The notes below the pieces were generated by a model. The model was given only the letters and a program-made list of their open reading frames with translations. It searched no databases and was not told the origin of the DNA. A program made the position numbers and the translations under genes. This document shows positions 7,618 to 16,141 of a stretch of 41,653 nucleotides of DNA, in pieces. This stretch comes from Gluconacetobacter tumulicola. GTDB taxonomy: Bacteria > Pseudomonadota > Alphaproteobacteria > Acetobacterales > Acetobacteraceae. The stretch covers positions 1 through 41,653 of the forward strand of contig NZ_JABEQL010000033.1 in NCBI RefSeq assembly GCF_014174215.1, read 5' to 3'. The number at the start of each line of letters is the position of its first letter. Position 1 is the stretch's first letter.

Positions 7618-8445
7618 TCAGCCGTCCGTTGATCGGGTCAATTCCTCCCAATCCGCAATTTCTCTTTCCAGGCGAGAGATACGTTCACGAACCAGTCGCA
7701 GAGCATCACTACCCAGGAGCAGTTGCGGTGGGGGGGCGTCGGACGCAACAAGCTGAAGCACTGCGGCGGCGAGTTTCGCCGGATCACCCAATTGCTTGCC
7801 GTCCTTCTCGTGTCGAACAGCCCGGATCGGATCGAACAGAGTGTCGTAGTCCCCGATCGAGCGCTCCGTCCTGACCATCGAGCGCCCGGCCCAGTCTGTG
7901 CGGAATGATCCGGGGCACAGCGCGGTGACATGAACTCCAAAAGGCGCCATTTCTGCGCGCATGACCTCCGAAATGCCCTGCAAAGCGAACTTGCTACCAC
8001 AGTAGTACGCTATGCCCGGCATCGTGATCAGACCACCCATTGATGTCACGTTCACGATAAACCCGCTGCGACGTTCGCGAAAACGCGGCAAGAAGGCTTT
8101 GGCGACCGCAACAGCTCCGAAGACATTGACATCGAACTGGTGGTGCATTTCATCGAGAGGAGATTCCTCCAGAATACCTTCATGTCCATAGCCGGCGTTG
8201 TTGATGAGCACGTCGACCGGGCCGTGGTCTGCCTCTGCCTGTGCGACGATGGCGGGAATGCGGTCGAACTCGGTGACGTCGCACAGGACCACGCAGACAT
8301 CTGGCAGTCGTTCCAGCAATGACGCTCTTGCGGTTTGCGACCGAACTGCACCGATCACCCGATGGCGCGCTGCAAGGGCGGCCTGGGCGATGGCAAACCC
8401 GAACCCGGAGTTGGCACCCGTGATAAAAAAAGTCTGCTCTGACAT
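7618..8445 (-). CDS. Short-chain dehydrogenase/reductase (classical SDR)
   Basis: The 275-residue protein is a classical NAD(P)-dependent SDR. The cofactor-binding TGANSGFG lies near residue 11, NNAG near residue 85, the catalytic Ser in VNVTSMGG, and YCGSK supplies the Tyr-x-x-x-Lys pair. An Arg after the second strand (GAVRSQ) favours NADPH, which is inference. The substrate is unknown. ATG 8445 is preferred (AGGGCAGAG upstream); ATG 8472 is in frame but has no ribosome-binding site. The gene is divergent from the AraC regulator, a common arrangement in which the regulator controls the reductase. Base composition is lower in GC than in the his operon, fitting an acquired module. Confidence 0.88.
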   Translation of the reverse strand: MSEQTFFITGANSGFGFAIAQAALAARHRVIGAVRSQTARASLLERLPDVCVVLCDVTEFDRIPAIVAQAEADHGPVDVLINNAGYGHEGILEESPLDEMHHQFDVNVFGAVAVAKAFLPRFRERRSGFIVNVTSMGGLITMPGIAYYCGSKFALQGISEVMRAEMAPFGVHVTALCPGSFRTDWAGRSMVRTERSIGDYDTLFDPIRAVRHEKDGKQLGDPAKLAAAVLQLVASDAPPPQLLLGSDALRLVRERISRLEREIADWEELTRSTDG

Positions 8446-8474
8446 GGCTCTGCCCTGCTTGAGTGCGTTCATGA

Positions 8475-8484
8475 ATTGATCAAT
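8475..8484. promoter_or_regulatory. Palindrome in the SDR/AraC divergent promoter region
   Basis: ATTGATCAAT is a perfect 10-bp palindrome within the 95-base interval between the two divergent starts (8445 and 8541). It could be part of an operator for the neighbouring AraC protein; a palindrome this short is weak evidence. Confidence 0.25.
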
Positions 8485-8540
8485 AATATGATGCTGGCAG
8501 GCACTCTATCGCATTTCCTCTGATTTTCTTGCTCGATCCT

Positions 8541-9446
8541 ATGAATTCTCCACCCACACCCTGTTCGTTTCTAGCGCTGACCGCCGAACTCGCACCGCAG
8601 CAAGGCTACAACCTCACGCCCTTGCCTGGCATCCGCATCCTGCGTTCGGAGACTATTCTCGAGGACGTGCCTGTTCTTTACCGACCTGGTGCGGTGTTCG
8701 TATTGCAAGGGTCCAAGCAGGGATTCCTCAATGGCGAGGTCTACCGCTACGATGCTGGCCATTACCTTGCCGTTTCGGTCCCCGTACCTTTTCGCATGGC
8801 CTCGCAGGCCAGTCCCGACCTGCCCCTGTTCGCCATTTATTGCGAATTTGACCTACAGCTTGCTGCTGAAATCGTGACCATACTGGATGGACAGGTCAGT
8901 CATAATGAAAGAGCACCAGCGAGAAGCCTTGTTTCAAGTCCGATGATGCCCCCCATTTCCGATGTGCTCGGGCGTCTGCTTCATACCCTCCGCAACCCGC
9001 AGGAACTTGCCATTCTCGGCTCCGGACTGCTGCGCGAGTTGCACTACCGCGTACTGGCAGGACCTCAGGGGGGGTCACTGATGGCGGCACTTCGTCGCAA
9101 CAGCACGACAGACGGGATCGTGCGAAGCCTGACCCTGATCCGTGAACGCTACAATGAAGGGTTGTCGATACCGGAACTCGCTGCGACGGTCGGTATGAGC
9201 GTTCCTTCCTATCACGCGGGCTTTAAGTCCCTTACCGGAACCACTCCGCTTCAGTACATCAAGGCCTTGCGGTTGCACGAGGCCAGGCTGATGATCGCAC
9301 GGCGCAAGGGCCCGATTGCCGTTATTGCTGCCGAAGTCGGCTATGCCAGCCCGGCCCAATTCAGCCGAGATTTCAAGCGCCATTTCCATCGTTGCGCCAC
9401 CGATGAGGTCAAATGGATGCGGAAAAATCTCGGAGAGCCGATATAG
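8541..9446 (+). CDS. AraC family transcriptional regulator
   Basis: The 301-residue protein has an N-terminal AraC-type sensing domain (residues about 20-170, cupin-like) and a C-terminal double helix-turn-helix DNA-binding domain from about residue 195. The latter includes LSIPELAATVGMSVPSYHAGFKSLTGTTPLQYIKALRLHEAR and the second helix pair GYASPAQFSRDFKRHF, split here by a short linker. ATG 8541 is the first ATG; a TTG 12 bases earlier is less likely. It is divergent from the SDR gene and probably regulates it. Base composition matches the SDR gene, not the flanking high-GC operons. Confidence 0.9.
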   Translation: MNSPPTPCSFLALTAELAPQQGYNLTPLPGIRILRSETILEDVPVLYRPGAVFVLQGSKQGFLNGEVYRYDAGHYLAVSVPVPFRMASQASPDLPLFAIYCEFDLQLAAEIVTILDGQVSHNERAPARSLVSSPMMPPISDVLGRLLHTLRNPQELAILGSGLLRELHYRVLAGPQGGSLMAALRRNSTTDGIVRSLTLIRERYNEGLSIPELAATVGMSVPSYHAGFKSLTGTTPLQYIKALRLHEARLMIARRKGPIAVIAAEVGYASPAQFSRDFKRHFHRCATDEVKWMRKNLGEPI

Positions 9447-9590
9447 GCTCGAAGCGAAAATCTAGCGTCTACAGTCCCCTGTTTGACGAAGCGGGACAGG
9501 CAGGCGGGAATCGTCCTCGTTGTAGACATTTGAAGAAGAATACCTAGGTGCTAAAATCGGACGTTATCTTGCCCTAAATCGCTATTCACT
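9447..9590. other. AT-rich spacer before the truncated lipoprotein copy
   Basis: No coding region is recognised. This spacer separates the AraC gene from the second repeat copy and would contain one boundary of the SDR/AraC module. I see no transposase remnant or clear terminal inverted repeat. Confidence 0.4.
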
Positions 9591-9881
9591 GTGATGCTGA
9601 ACCGCCTCCCGCCCCATCATTTCGTCCGCAGGACACATGGGAACGCCGTCTTCTACGTCTATGCCGACCCGACCGTCTGCGATTGCCTGTATGTCGGCGA
9701 CCAAGCCGCCTACGATAATTACCAGAGCTACCGCCAGCAGAAGATGCTGGCCGACGAACAGCAGATGACGGCCGGGGAATACCGGGACGCCACATGGAAC
9801 TGGAACGCCTGGGGCCCCGATGACCGACCCCGGCTGGGGCGGATGGAACCCGTCATGGGCCAGTATAATGCCGGCTGGTAA
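9591..9881 (+). pseudogene. Truncated, partly frame-shifted copy of the small lipoprotein gene
   Basis: This 96-codon frame repeats the lipoprotein encoded at 7022-7507 from its residue 56 onward. The N-terminal signal and lipobox are missing. The match is close through LPPHHFVRRTHG and YQSYRQQKMLADEQQMTAGEY. After the shared WNWNAWGP segment the copy reads DDRPRLGRMEPV: an extra base shifts the frame relative to the intact gene, and a deletion restores it before MGQYNAGW. Without a signal peptide it is unlikely to make a working lipoprotein. Confidence 0.85.
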
Positions 9882-9887
9882 GCCGGG
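9593..9887 (+). repeat. Direct repeat, copy 2 (truncated lipoprotein copy)
   Basis: This is the second copy of the block at 7186-7513, in the same orientation and ending at the same TAAGCCGGG. It is 33 bases shorter, mainly through deletions near the 3' end. Confidence 0.85.
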
Positions 9888-9969
9888 CTGGTCAACGATG
9901 AAGAGGGCCGCTCCCAGATTTTATCAACCCGTTTTTACATGATAGCCTACAAAAGATACTTTCTCCGAT

Positions 9970-10977
9970 TCAGCCCGCACTCTTCATTAACGAACCATAC
10001 TTCGATTTCCGATCCCAAACAGAAATATCGTCATCTTTAGGGTAATTGGGCTCAAGAACATGGATCAGTCCATGCGTGATCGTCAGGGGAAACACTGTCA
10101 GATGGTCCTCGCCCTGAAATATGCGCATCTGAATTTTCAAATGTGTGTAATGATGTTTTCGAAGACATCCAATGAACGTCTGTAGATCTCTTACCATATC
10201 GTATTGATTATTCGGATGATCCGGCGTCTCGGTCGATCCGACTCCGGCATAGATATCTGCCTGGAGATCCCCGTGTGTTCTGGCATAGGCGTCTTCCAGC
10301 TTGAACATAACGTGATTGTCAAACCACAGTGACGGACTTCCGAATATATAATGCTGAAACATCTCTGGCTTGGTCAGAAGGCAATACACCCCGAAAAGAC
10401 CACCATATGAGTGTCCGAGATAAATCTTGTTCTTCATGTCAACGTGGTAATGGGCAGCGACGTAGGGAAATATGTCTCGCTCGATGTAATCCTGATATTC
10501 TTTCGCTTCGCCGTATATCGGAGGCCGGCCCTGAATATCGGGCTTTACGCCTCCATCTCCATTAGGTGTCGGCGTATAGTCCCGACGACGACTGAAAGCC
10601 GGGCTGTCTCCGATGGCGTAAGACAAGCCAACAATCACAGCATCTTCCATGCCGGCCCCATGATCATTCATACGATTTGCAATACTGCGCACGACCGGGA
10701 AGCCGTAGTCGGCATCAGTCAGGAAGATAACTGGAAACTTGTCGTGGGGCCGGGATTTGTACGTTGCTGGCAGACTAACAAGAATCTGGTAATCTCGATG
10801 CAGGCGAGATGCCGGAATGGTCGTGACCTCAGTGTCCTCCAGAACGTATCGGTTGCCCATCTCTGGATTGTCAGCCGCATAAACGGAAAGTGGTATGACG
10901 GCTGAGATGAGAACCGAGAAAAGTCCGCTGAAAACCAGAACGCGCATTGTTTTTTGTTTCCGCCATGTTGGCGCCAT
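9970..10977 (-). CDS. Secreted alpha/beta-hydrolase, putative esterase family (EstD/IroE-like)
   Basis: The protein, about 335 residues, has an N-terminal signal peptide (MRVLVFSGLFSVLISAV to SVYA) and an alpha/beta-hydrolase of the putative esterase family that includes IroE, BesA and Fes. The nucleophile elbow GHSYGG is visible mid-protein, and a late GEDHLTVFP carries the likely catalytic His. Family members hydrolyse ester-linked siderophores or acyl esters in the periplasm; the substrate here is unknown. The start is uncertain: ATG 10977, ATG 10947 (directly before the signal core) and GTG 10992 are in frame, and none has a strong ribosome-binding site. The gene is markedly AT-richer than its neighbours, suggesting acquisition from another genome. 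Confidence 0.8.
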   Translation of the reverse strand: MAPTWRKQKTMRVLVFSGLFSVLISAVIPLSVYAADNPEMGNRYVLEDTEVTTIPASRLHRDYQILVSLPATYKSRPHDKFPVIFLTDADYGFPVVRSIANRMNDHGAGMEDAVIVGLSYAIGDSPAFSRRRDYTPTPNGDGGVKPDIQGRPPIYGEAKEYQDYIERDIFPYVAAHYHVDMKNKIYLGHSYGGLFGVYCLLTKPEMFQHYIFGSPSLWFDNHVMFKLEDAYARTHGDLQADIYAGVGSTETPDHPNNQYDMVRDLQTFIGCLRKHHYTHLKIQMRIFQGEDHLTVFPLTITHGLIHVLEPNYPKDDDISVWDRKSKYGSLMKSAG

Positions 10978-11110
10978 AACGCCATTCTTCACTGTTGGAG
11001 TACCGCGTATCCGTTGACTGCCTTTTCGCGGACCTACCCCCGAAAGGGACAGTCGCTTTTTCCTTATTCATCCGCCGAGACCAATCTTCCGCCCCCCCAC
11101 GAACAGGGGT

Positions 11111-11154
11111 GAAGGGGACGACCGTCCCCTTCCGGGTGCAGGGCAGAGCCCTGC
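11111..11154 (-). terminator. Twin-hairpin element after the ABC exporter gene
   Basis: Read on the minus strand after the stop codon at 11159-11161, hairpin 1 is GCAGGGC, loop TCT, GCCCTGC (11154 to 11138), and hairpin 2 is GAAGGGGACG, 2-base loop, CGTCCCCTTC (11132 to 11111). Both stems are perfect. It has the same design as 6842-6886 and 30178-30219, with different stem sequences. Confidence 0.6.
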
Positions 11155-11158
11155 GACC

Positions 11159-13009
11159 TCACCCGTCCAGCGACTGCAATTCGAACAACCGCCGATACAA
11201 CCCGCCCTCATGCGTCACCAGTTCCGCGTGCGATCCATCCTCCAGCAATTCGCCGCGCGCGAACACCAGGATACGATCCAGCCCGACGACGGTGGACAGG
11301 CGGTGGGCGATGACCAGCACGGTACGACCGACCATCAGCCGTTCCATGGCCTCCTGCACCAGGATTTCCGATTCCGAATCCAGGCTGGACGTGGCCTCGT
11401 CAAAGATCAGGATCGGGGCATTCGCGAGGAAAGCACGAGCAATGGCCACGCGCTGGCGTTCGCCGCCCGACAGCTTGACGCCACGTTCGCCGACCATGGT
11501 GGCATAGCCCTTGGGCAGGCGGTCGATGAAGCCGGCCGCATTGGCCTGCCGCGCCGCCTCCTCGATTTCGGCCATCGACGCGCCGGGCCGGCCATAGGCG
11601 ATGTTTTCGGCCAGCGAGCGATGGAACAGCACCGGCTCCTGCTGCACGATCGCGATCTGCGCGCGCAGGCTCTCCTGCGTCACGCTGGCGACGTCGATAC
11701 CGTCGATCAGGACCCGGCCCGAGGTGACGTCATACAACCGCTGCAACAGCTTGATCAGCGTGGTCTTGCCCGACCCTGACGGCCCCACCAGTGCGACGCG
11801 ACTGCCGGCGGGAATGTCGATCGACAGATCCTGGAACAGCGGCCGGGTCTGCGCCCGATAGCCGAAGCCCACATGATCGAAGCGGATGGCGCCATGCGTC
11901 ACGCGCAGCGTGCCGGCCTCCGGCCGATCCGCGACGCCCAGCGGCAGGCGATAGATGGCGACCAGTTCCTCCATCTCGTTCACCGAACGCTGCACCATCG
12001 AGATCTGCTGCCCGATATCCCGCAGATAGCCCTGCACCAGGAACACCATGGTCAGCACATAGGCCACGTCGCCGGGCCCGGCCTGGCCGCGCCACCACAG
12101 CGCCAGCACCGCGCCGATCAGCAGCACCCGCATGAGCAGGGCCGCCACATTCTGCAGATTTCCCGAATTGGTACCCCGGATCCAGGACCGTTCCGTGCGC
12201 GTCTGCCAGCGTGCCAGGATGCGCGACAGATGCGCGTCCTCGCGCGCTTCGGCGCCGAACGCCTTGACGACGGAATTGCAGGTGACGGCATCGGCCAGCG
12301 CCGCCCCCATGCGGGTATCCCATCTGTTGGCCAGCCGGGCGGAGGGCGCGACATAGCGCAGGGTCAGCCAGGTGGACATCGCCACCAGCAGGATCGAACT
12401 CACCCCCAGCAGCAGGCCCATCGACGGCCAATGCGCCGCCAGTACGACGGTCGTCGCGGCCAGCACCAGCACGCTGGGCAGCAGCATCAGCATCAGCGTA
12501 TCGGCCAGCGTGTCGGTGGCCCACATGCCGCGCGTCAGCCGGCGCACGGTCGAGCCCGCGAACGTGTTGCCGTGCCAGTCGGTCGAGAAACGCTGGACGC
12601 GGGCAAAGGCGCTCTCGGCAATGCCGCGCATGGTGCGCGCGGTCAGATGCGTGATGCCCAGATAGGACATGCGGCGCCCGGCCACGCCCAGCAGACCCAG
12701 CAGCACCAGCCCGCCGACCATCCACAGCGCGCCCCGCCGGGCGGCCTCCATCGCCGGAGTGGCGATCGCGCCTCCCGCTGCCCCGCCGGCGGCGCGGGAG
12801 ACGTCATCCACCATCCAGCCGGCCAGCAGCGGCGTGACCACGTCGGCCACCGTCGCCACCGAGACGCCTGCCAGCGTCCAGGCCAGCGCGCCGGGATGGC
12901 GCAGCCAGCGGCGGATCACAAAACCCAGAACTTCGGCGAATTCATTGCGCGCGGGGCGCTCCTGGCCCGACGCGGCTTGTTGGTCTGTCATGATGCTCCG
13001 GCCGGTCAT
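11159..13009 (-). CDS. ABC exporter, fused membrane and ATPase domains
   Basis: This half-transporter of about 616 residues has a six-helix ABC exporter membrane domain (roughly residues 30-340) and a C-terminal ATPase domain. Visible nucleotide-binding motifs are Walker A GPSGSGKTTL (near residue 406), signature LSGGERQRVAIARA, Walker B ILIFDEATSSLD, and the switch His in AHRLSTV. It would act as a homodimer exporting a lipid, peptide or drug; the substrate cannot be read from the sequence. ATG 13009 has AAGGA about 9 bases upstream; ATG 12991 with GGAG 4 bases upstream is a close alternative. It is transcribed alone, divergent from nth. Confidence 0.9.
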   Translation of the reverse strand: MTGRSIMTDQQAASGQERPARNEFAEVLGFVIRRWLRHPGALAWTLAGVSVATVADVVTPLLAGWMVDDVSRAAGGAAGGAIATPAMEAARRGALWMVGGLVLLGLLGVAGRRMSYLGITHLTARTMRGIAESAFARVQRFSTDWHGNTFAGSTVRRLTRGMWATDTLADTLMLMLLPSVLVLAATTVVLAAHWPSMGLLLGVSSILLVAMSTWLTLRYVAPSARLANRWDTRMGAALADAVTCNSVVKAFGAEAREDAHLSRILARWQTRTERSWIRGTNSGNLQNVAALLMRVLLIGAVLALWWRGQAGPGDVAYVLTMVFLVQGYLRDIGQQISMVQRSVNEMEELVAIYRLPLGVADRPEAGTLRVTHGAIRFDHVGFGYRAQTRPLFQDLSIDIPAGSRVALVGPSGSGKTTLIKLLQRLYDVTSGRVLIDGIDVASVTQESLRAQIAIVQQEPVLFHRSLAENIAYGRPGASMAEIEEAARQANAAGFIDRLPKGYATMVGERGVKLSGGERQRVAIARAFLANAPILIFDEATSSLDSESEILVQEAMERLMVGRTVLVIAHRLSTVVGLDRILVFARGELLEDGSHAELVTHEGGLYRRLFELQSLDG

Positions 13010-13067
13010 ACCGGCCATCCTTGTGCGTCAGCCCCAACCGCGGCGACGGCGCAGGCCGTCGCGTGCC

Positions 13068-13091
13068 GTGCGGCGCGCGCCCGCGCCGCAC
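13068..13091. promoter_or_regulatory. Perfect GC-rich hairpin between the ABC exporter and nth starts
   Basis: GTGCGGCGCG (13068-13077) and CGCGCCGCAC (13082-13091) form a 10-bp stem with a 4-base loop. It lies in the divergent promoter interval and has no U tract. It could be an operator or a 5'-leader hairpin of either gene. Confidence 0.3.
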
Positions 13092-13252
13092 GATGGGCAT
13101 TCTGATCTTGTCCCGGTTTTCGGGCAAATTATCGCCGTGCCGCCCCCGGAACGCAAGACGGCGCGGCCGTCCCGCGCGCCCGACGATTTACAGATCACGC
13201 CGTCCGGCCGAAAACGGATCATCCCTTCCTTCCTCCTTCCCGCAGAGACGGC

Positions 13253-13939
13253 ATGACCCGCACACCCACCGCCCGCCCGCCCGCCGCCCGCCGCCGCATG
13301 ACGCTGAAGGAAGTCGAACGCTTCATCACCCTGCTGGCCGACGCGCACCCCAATGCTGAAAGCGAGCTGGATTTCGTCGACGATTACACGCTGCTGGTCG
13401 CCGTCGCCCTGTCCGCGCAGGCCACCGATATCTCGGTCAACCGCGTGACCAAGGGCCTGTTCCGCGACGCCCCCAACCCCGCCGCGATGGTGGCGCTGGG
13501 CGAAGAGGCGGTCGGCGACCATATCCGCACCATCGGCCTGTGGCGCACCAAGGCGCGCAATGTCGTCGCCCTGTCGCAGGCCCTGCTGGACCAGCATGGC
13601 GGCCAGGTCCCGCACGACCGCGCGGCGCTGGAAGCCCTGCCCGGCGTGGGCCGCAAGACCGCGAACGTGGTGATGAACGTGGCCTTCGGCGACAGCACCA
13701 TGGCCGTCGATACCCATATCTTCCGCATCGGCAACCGCACCGGCCTGGCCCCCGGCAAGACCCCCCGCGCGGTGGAGGACCAATTGGTCGCCCGCATCCC
13801 GGCCCCGATGCTGCGCCCCGCGCATCACTGGCTGATCCTGCACGGACGCTATGTCTGCAAGGCTCGCCGCCCGGAATGCTGGCGGTGCCCGGCGATCGAG
13901 CCTTGCCAGTATACGGGGAAGGTGTTGGCGCCGCCTTGA
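13253..13939 (+). CDS. nth: Endonuclease III (DNA glycosylase/AP lyase)
   Basis: Nth excises oxidised pyrimidines and cleaves the resulting abasic site in base excision repair. The 228-residue protein shows the helix-hairpin-helix LPGVGRKTANVV with the catalytic Lys, the catalytic Asp in AVDTHIFRI, and a C-terminal iron-sulfur motif C-x6-C-x2-C-x5-C (CKARRPECWRCPAIEPC). Four of four cluster cysteines are present. ATG 13253 gives a proline/arginine-rich N-terminal tail of 15 residues before MTLKEVERF; ATG 13298 would remove it. No strong ribosome-binding site distinguishes them. Confidence 0.95.
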   Translation: MTRTPTARPPAARRRMTLKEVERFITLLADAHPNAESELDFVDDYTLLVAVALSAQATDISVNRVTKGLFRDAPNPAAMVALGEEAVGDHIRTIGLWRTKARNVVALSQALLDQHGGQVPHDRAALEALPGVGRKTANVVMNVAFGDSTMAVDTHIFRIGNRTGLAPGKTPRAVEDQLVARIPAPMLRPAHHWLILHGRYVCKARRPECWRCPAIEPCQYTGKVLAPP

Positions 13940-13943
13940 GGCT

Positions 13944-14063
13944 GTTCTTTTTTGAAAAAAAGAACCAAAAAACTTCTGATCTGTTCAGGAGTTTTTTGCT
14001 GGGACAGTCGATGTCCCTAAACGGATAAAAGTCTTTTTGCTTCTTTTTCTTCAGAAAAAGAAG
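13944..14063. repeat. Compound hairpin repeat, copy 1 (nth/comEC convergent gap)
   Basis: The element starts with a perfect inverted repeat GTTCTTTTTT / AAAAAAGAAC (13944-13965) followed by CCAAAAAACTT. It ends with CTTCTTTTTCT / AGAAAAAGAAG (14040-14063), preceded by TAAAAGTCTTTTTG. A variable middle carries its own hairpin, GGGACA / TGTCCC (14001-14017). T and A tracts beside both outer stems suit a bidirectional terminator between the convergent nth and comEC genes. A near-identical outer framework recurs at 16117-16238. Confidence 0.8.
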
Positions 14064-14065
14064 AC

Positions 14066-16141
14066 CTACTCCCGCTGCGCCAACGGCAGAACGGGCATCC
14101 CATGCTGTCCCGGCGCCAGCACCCAAGGGCGCGCCCCACGCCAGTCACGGTCCGAGACCACAAGCGGACCACCGGAGCGCAGGAAGACGGCCTGCGCGCC
14201 GCTTTTCCACGTCGTCAGCGTGTCGAGCATGCGTACGCCCGGACAACCCGCATCATCGGGCGCCAGCGTGATCAGCAGAACCATTCCCGCGCAACCGGCC
14301 GCTGGCGCATCCCGCAGGCACACACCATCGCGGCAGGTCGTGATGCCACCGGGGGCAATCGGCAGCGCCAGGGCCTGCCGCCAATCGTCCTCGACCAGCC
14401 GTTCGCTGCCCGGACGCGGGCCGACGCGCAGCACCGCACCATCACGCACCGCCACCGTGCGCCCGTCGGGAGAAAGCAGCAGATCCGGCCGCACGACCAG
14501 GAGAGGCACGGCCAGAGCCAGCACCATCGGCCCCACGCCCCACCAGCGCCATCGCCCGGCCCACAGGCAGAGCCAGCAGAGGCCCAGCAGCCATATGGCC
14601 AGCCCCCAGCCCGGCATGGCGGGCACCGCCAGCCGCGCCGCCGGCCAGCCGGAGACCATGCGCGCCAGATCGAGGATCAGCCCGATGCCCCAGCCCATCG
14701 GCACCAGCGCCATGGCCTCCGCCCCCCATGGCATCAGCAGCAGGGACAGCAGGCCCAGCGGCAGGACCCACATCGCCATCAGCGGCACCGCCAGCAGATT
14801 GGCCAGCACGAACCAGGGCTGAAGCGTGCCGAAATGCGCCATCACCACCGGCACCGTCGCCCCGCCGGCCAGCAGACTGGCCTGCGCCAGATGCGCGATG
14901 TGGTGCAGGGCACGCCGCCACCAGCCGGGCTGCTCGATCAGGCGGGCGAAGAGCGGACGCGTGACCTCGGCCCCCGCCGCCAGCGCCATGACGGCAGCCA
15001 GCGACATCTGCAACGGGGCCTCCAGCAGATCGGCCGGCCCGGTCAGCAGCAGCAGGATCGCCCCGACCGCCAGCCCGCGCAGCGAGAGCGCCCGCCGGCC
15101 GGTGATAATCGCCAGTACCACCAGCGCCGCCATGATCAGGCTGCGCAAAGCCGGCAGATGCGCGCCCGTCAGCGCCACATACAGGATGCCGGCCGCCAGC
15201 CCGGCAATGGCTGCGATCGACCGGCATGGCCAGTACAGCGTCGCCCATTCCGAACAGGCCAGCAGCAGCCGCACCACCGCCACCGACACGCCCATGACGA
15301 TGCCCAGGTGCAGCCCCGCCACCGCCAGCAGATGGGCCAGCCCCGCATCGGCGAACGCGTCGCGATCCGCCTGTTTCATTCCCACGGCGGAACCGGTCAG
15401 CACCGCCGTCGCCACCCCGCCCGCGGCACCCGGCAGCACATGCAGGATATGCGCCGATACACGCTCGCGCAGTCCCTCCAGCGACGACGCCCCCGGCACG
15501 GGCCCCAGCGCCTGCGCCCGGCCCAGGGCCATGCCACCGCCGGCCGTTCCGTCAAAATAGGCACGACGCTGCCGGTCGGGACCGCCGGGCAAGGACGGAG
15601 GCGCCGGTGGCCGCAACAAGGCACGCACCCGCACGACCATGCCCGGAACAGGCACCAGCGGATCGTCGGCGCGCAGGCGCACGCGCAGGATGCGGCGCAG
15701 GGGTGGCATGCCGGAATCGAGCGGGTCGTCCAGTACCGCATCGGCCAGATCCAGCCGCCGGACGGAGGGACCATCGGCCGGCAGAAGGGCCACGGCCACG
15801 ATGCGCCCGGTGACGATGGTCGCGCGCGCCGGCAGGTCGGGCAAAGGCGGCTGACGGTGCGTGGCCCAGAACGCGGCCAGAAACCCCAAGGCCAGCGTCG
15901 CGGCACCTCCGCCGAACATACGAGGCGCCAGCGCGTAAGGCCGCCATGCGATCCAGCCGAGCCCCGGAACAGCGACGCCGGCCCAGGCGAGAACCCCCAG
16001 CGTTCCGGGTTCGTGGCGCAGCCGGAAATACCACGCGATGCCCAGCCCCAGCCCGACCGGCAGCCATAGCGCCAGACGCCGGTGTTCCGCCAGCAACAGG
16101 CCGGCCAACGCGTCCCGTTCTTTTTTGAAAAAAAGAACCAA
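14066..16141 (-). CDS. comEC: ComEC/Rec2-type DNA-uptake channel protein
   Basis: This is a large polytopic membrane protein, about 691 residues, of the ComEC/Rec2 family that moves single-stranded DNA across the inner membrane in transformation. An N-terminal DUF4131-like region is followed by the Competence domain with many transmembrane helices (for example GLAHLLAVAGLHLGIVMG, the family hallmark, near residue 270). The C-terminal periplasmic part, from about residue 560, resembles a degenerate metallo-beta-lactamase region but has no HxHxDH motif. No ATG or GTG is available near the N-terminus: the frame opens at TTG 16141, inside repeat copy 2, so residues 1-9 derive from the repeat. TTG 16108 is an alternative. 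The stop lies 2 bases from repeat copy 1. dprA occurs in the same window. Confidence 0.88.
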   Translation of the reverse strand: MVLFFKKERDALAGLLLAEHRRLALWLPVGLGLGIAWYFRLRHEPGTLGVLAWAGVAVPGLGWIAWRPYALAPRMFGGGAATLALGFLAAFWATHRQPPLPDLPARATIVTGRIVAVALLPADGPSVRRLDLADAVLDDPLDSGMPPLRRILRVRLRADDPLVPVPGMVVRVRALLRPPAPPSLPGGPDRQRRAYFDGTAGGGMALGRAQALGPVPGASSLEGLRERVSAHILHVLPGAAGGVATAVLTGSAVGMKQADRDAFADAGLAHLLAVAGLHLGIVMGVSVAVVRLLLACSEWATLYWPCRSIAAIAGLAAGILYVALTGAHLPALRSLIMAALVVLAIITGRRALSLRGLAVGAILLLLTGPADLLEAPLQMSLAAVMALAAGAEVTRPLFARLIEQPGWWRRALHHIAHLAQASLLAGGATVPVVMAHFGTLQPWFVLANLLAVPLMAMWVLPLGLLSLLLMPWGAEAMALVPMGWGIGLILDLARMVSGWPAARLAVPAMPGWGLAIWLLGLCWLCLWAGRWRWWGVGPMVLALAVPLLVVRPDLLLSPDGRTVAVRDGAVLRVGPRPGSERLVEDDWRQALALPIAPGGITTCRDGVCLRDAPAAGCAGMVLLITLAPDDAGCPGVRMLDTLTTWKSGAQAVFLRSGGPLVVSDRDWRGARPWVLAPGQHGMPVLPLAQRE

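Noticed and set aside
14102-16069. Long open frame antisense to comEC (about 655 codons)
   Set aside because: The translation is Gln/Arg/His/Pro-rich without domains, as expected for the shadow frame of a high-GC gene, and comEC motifs are clear on the other strand.
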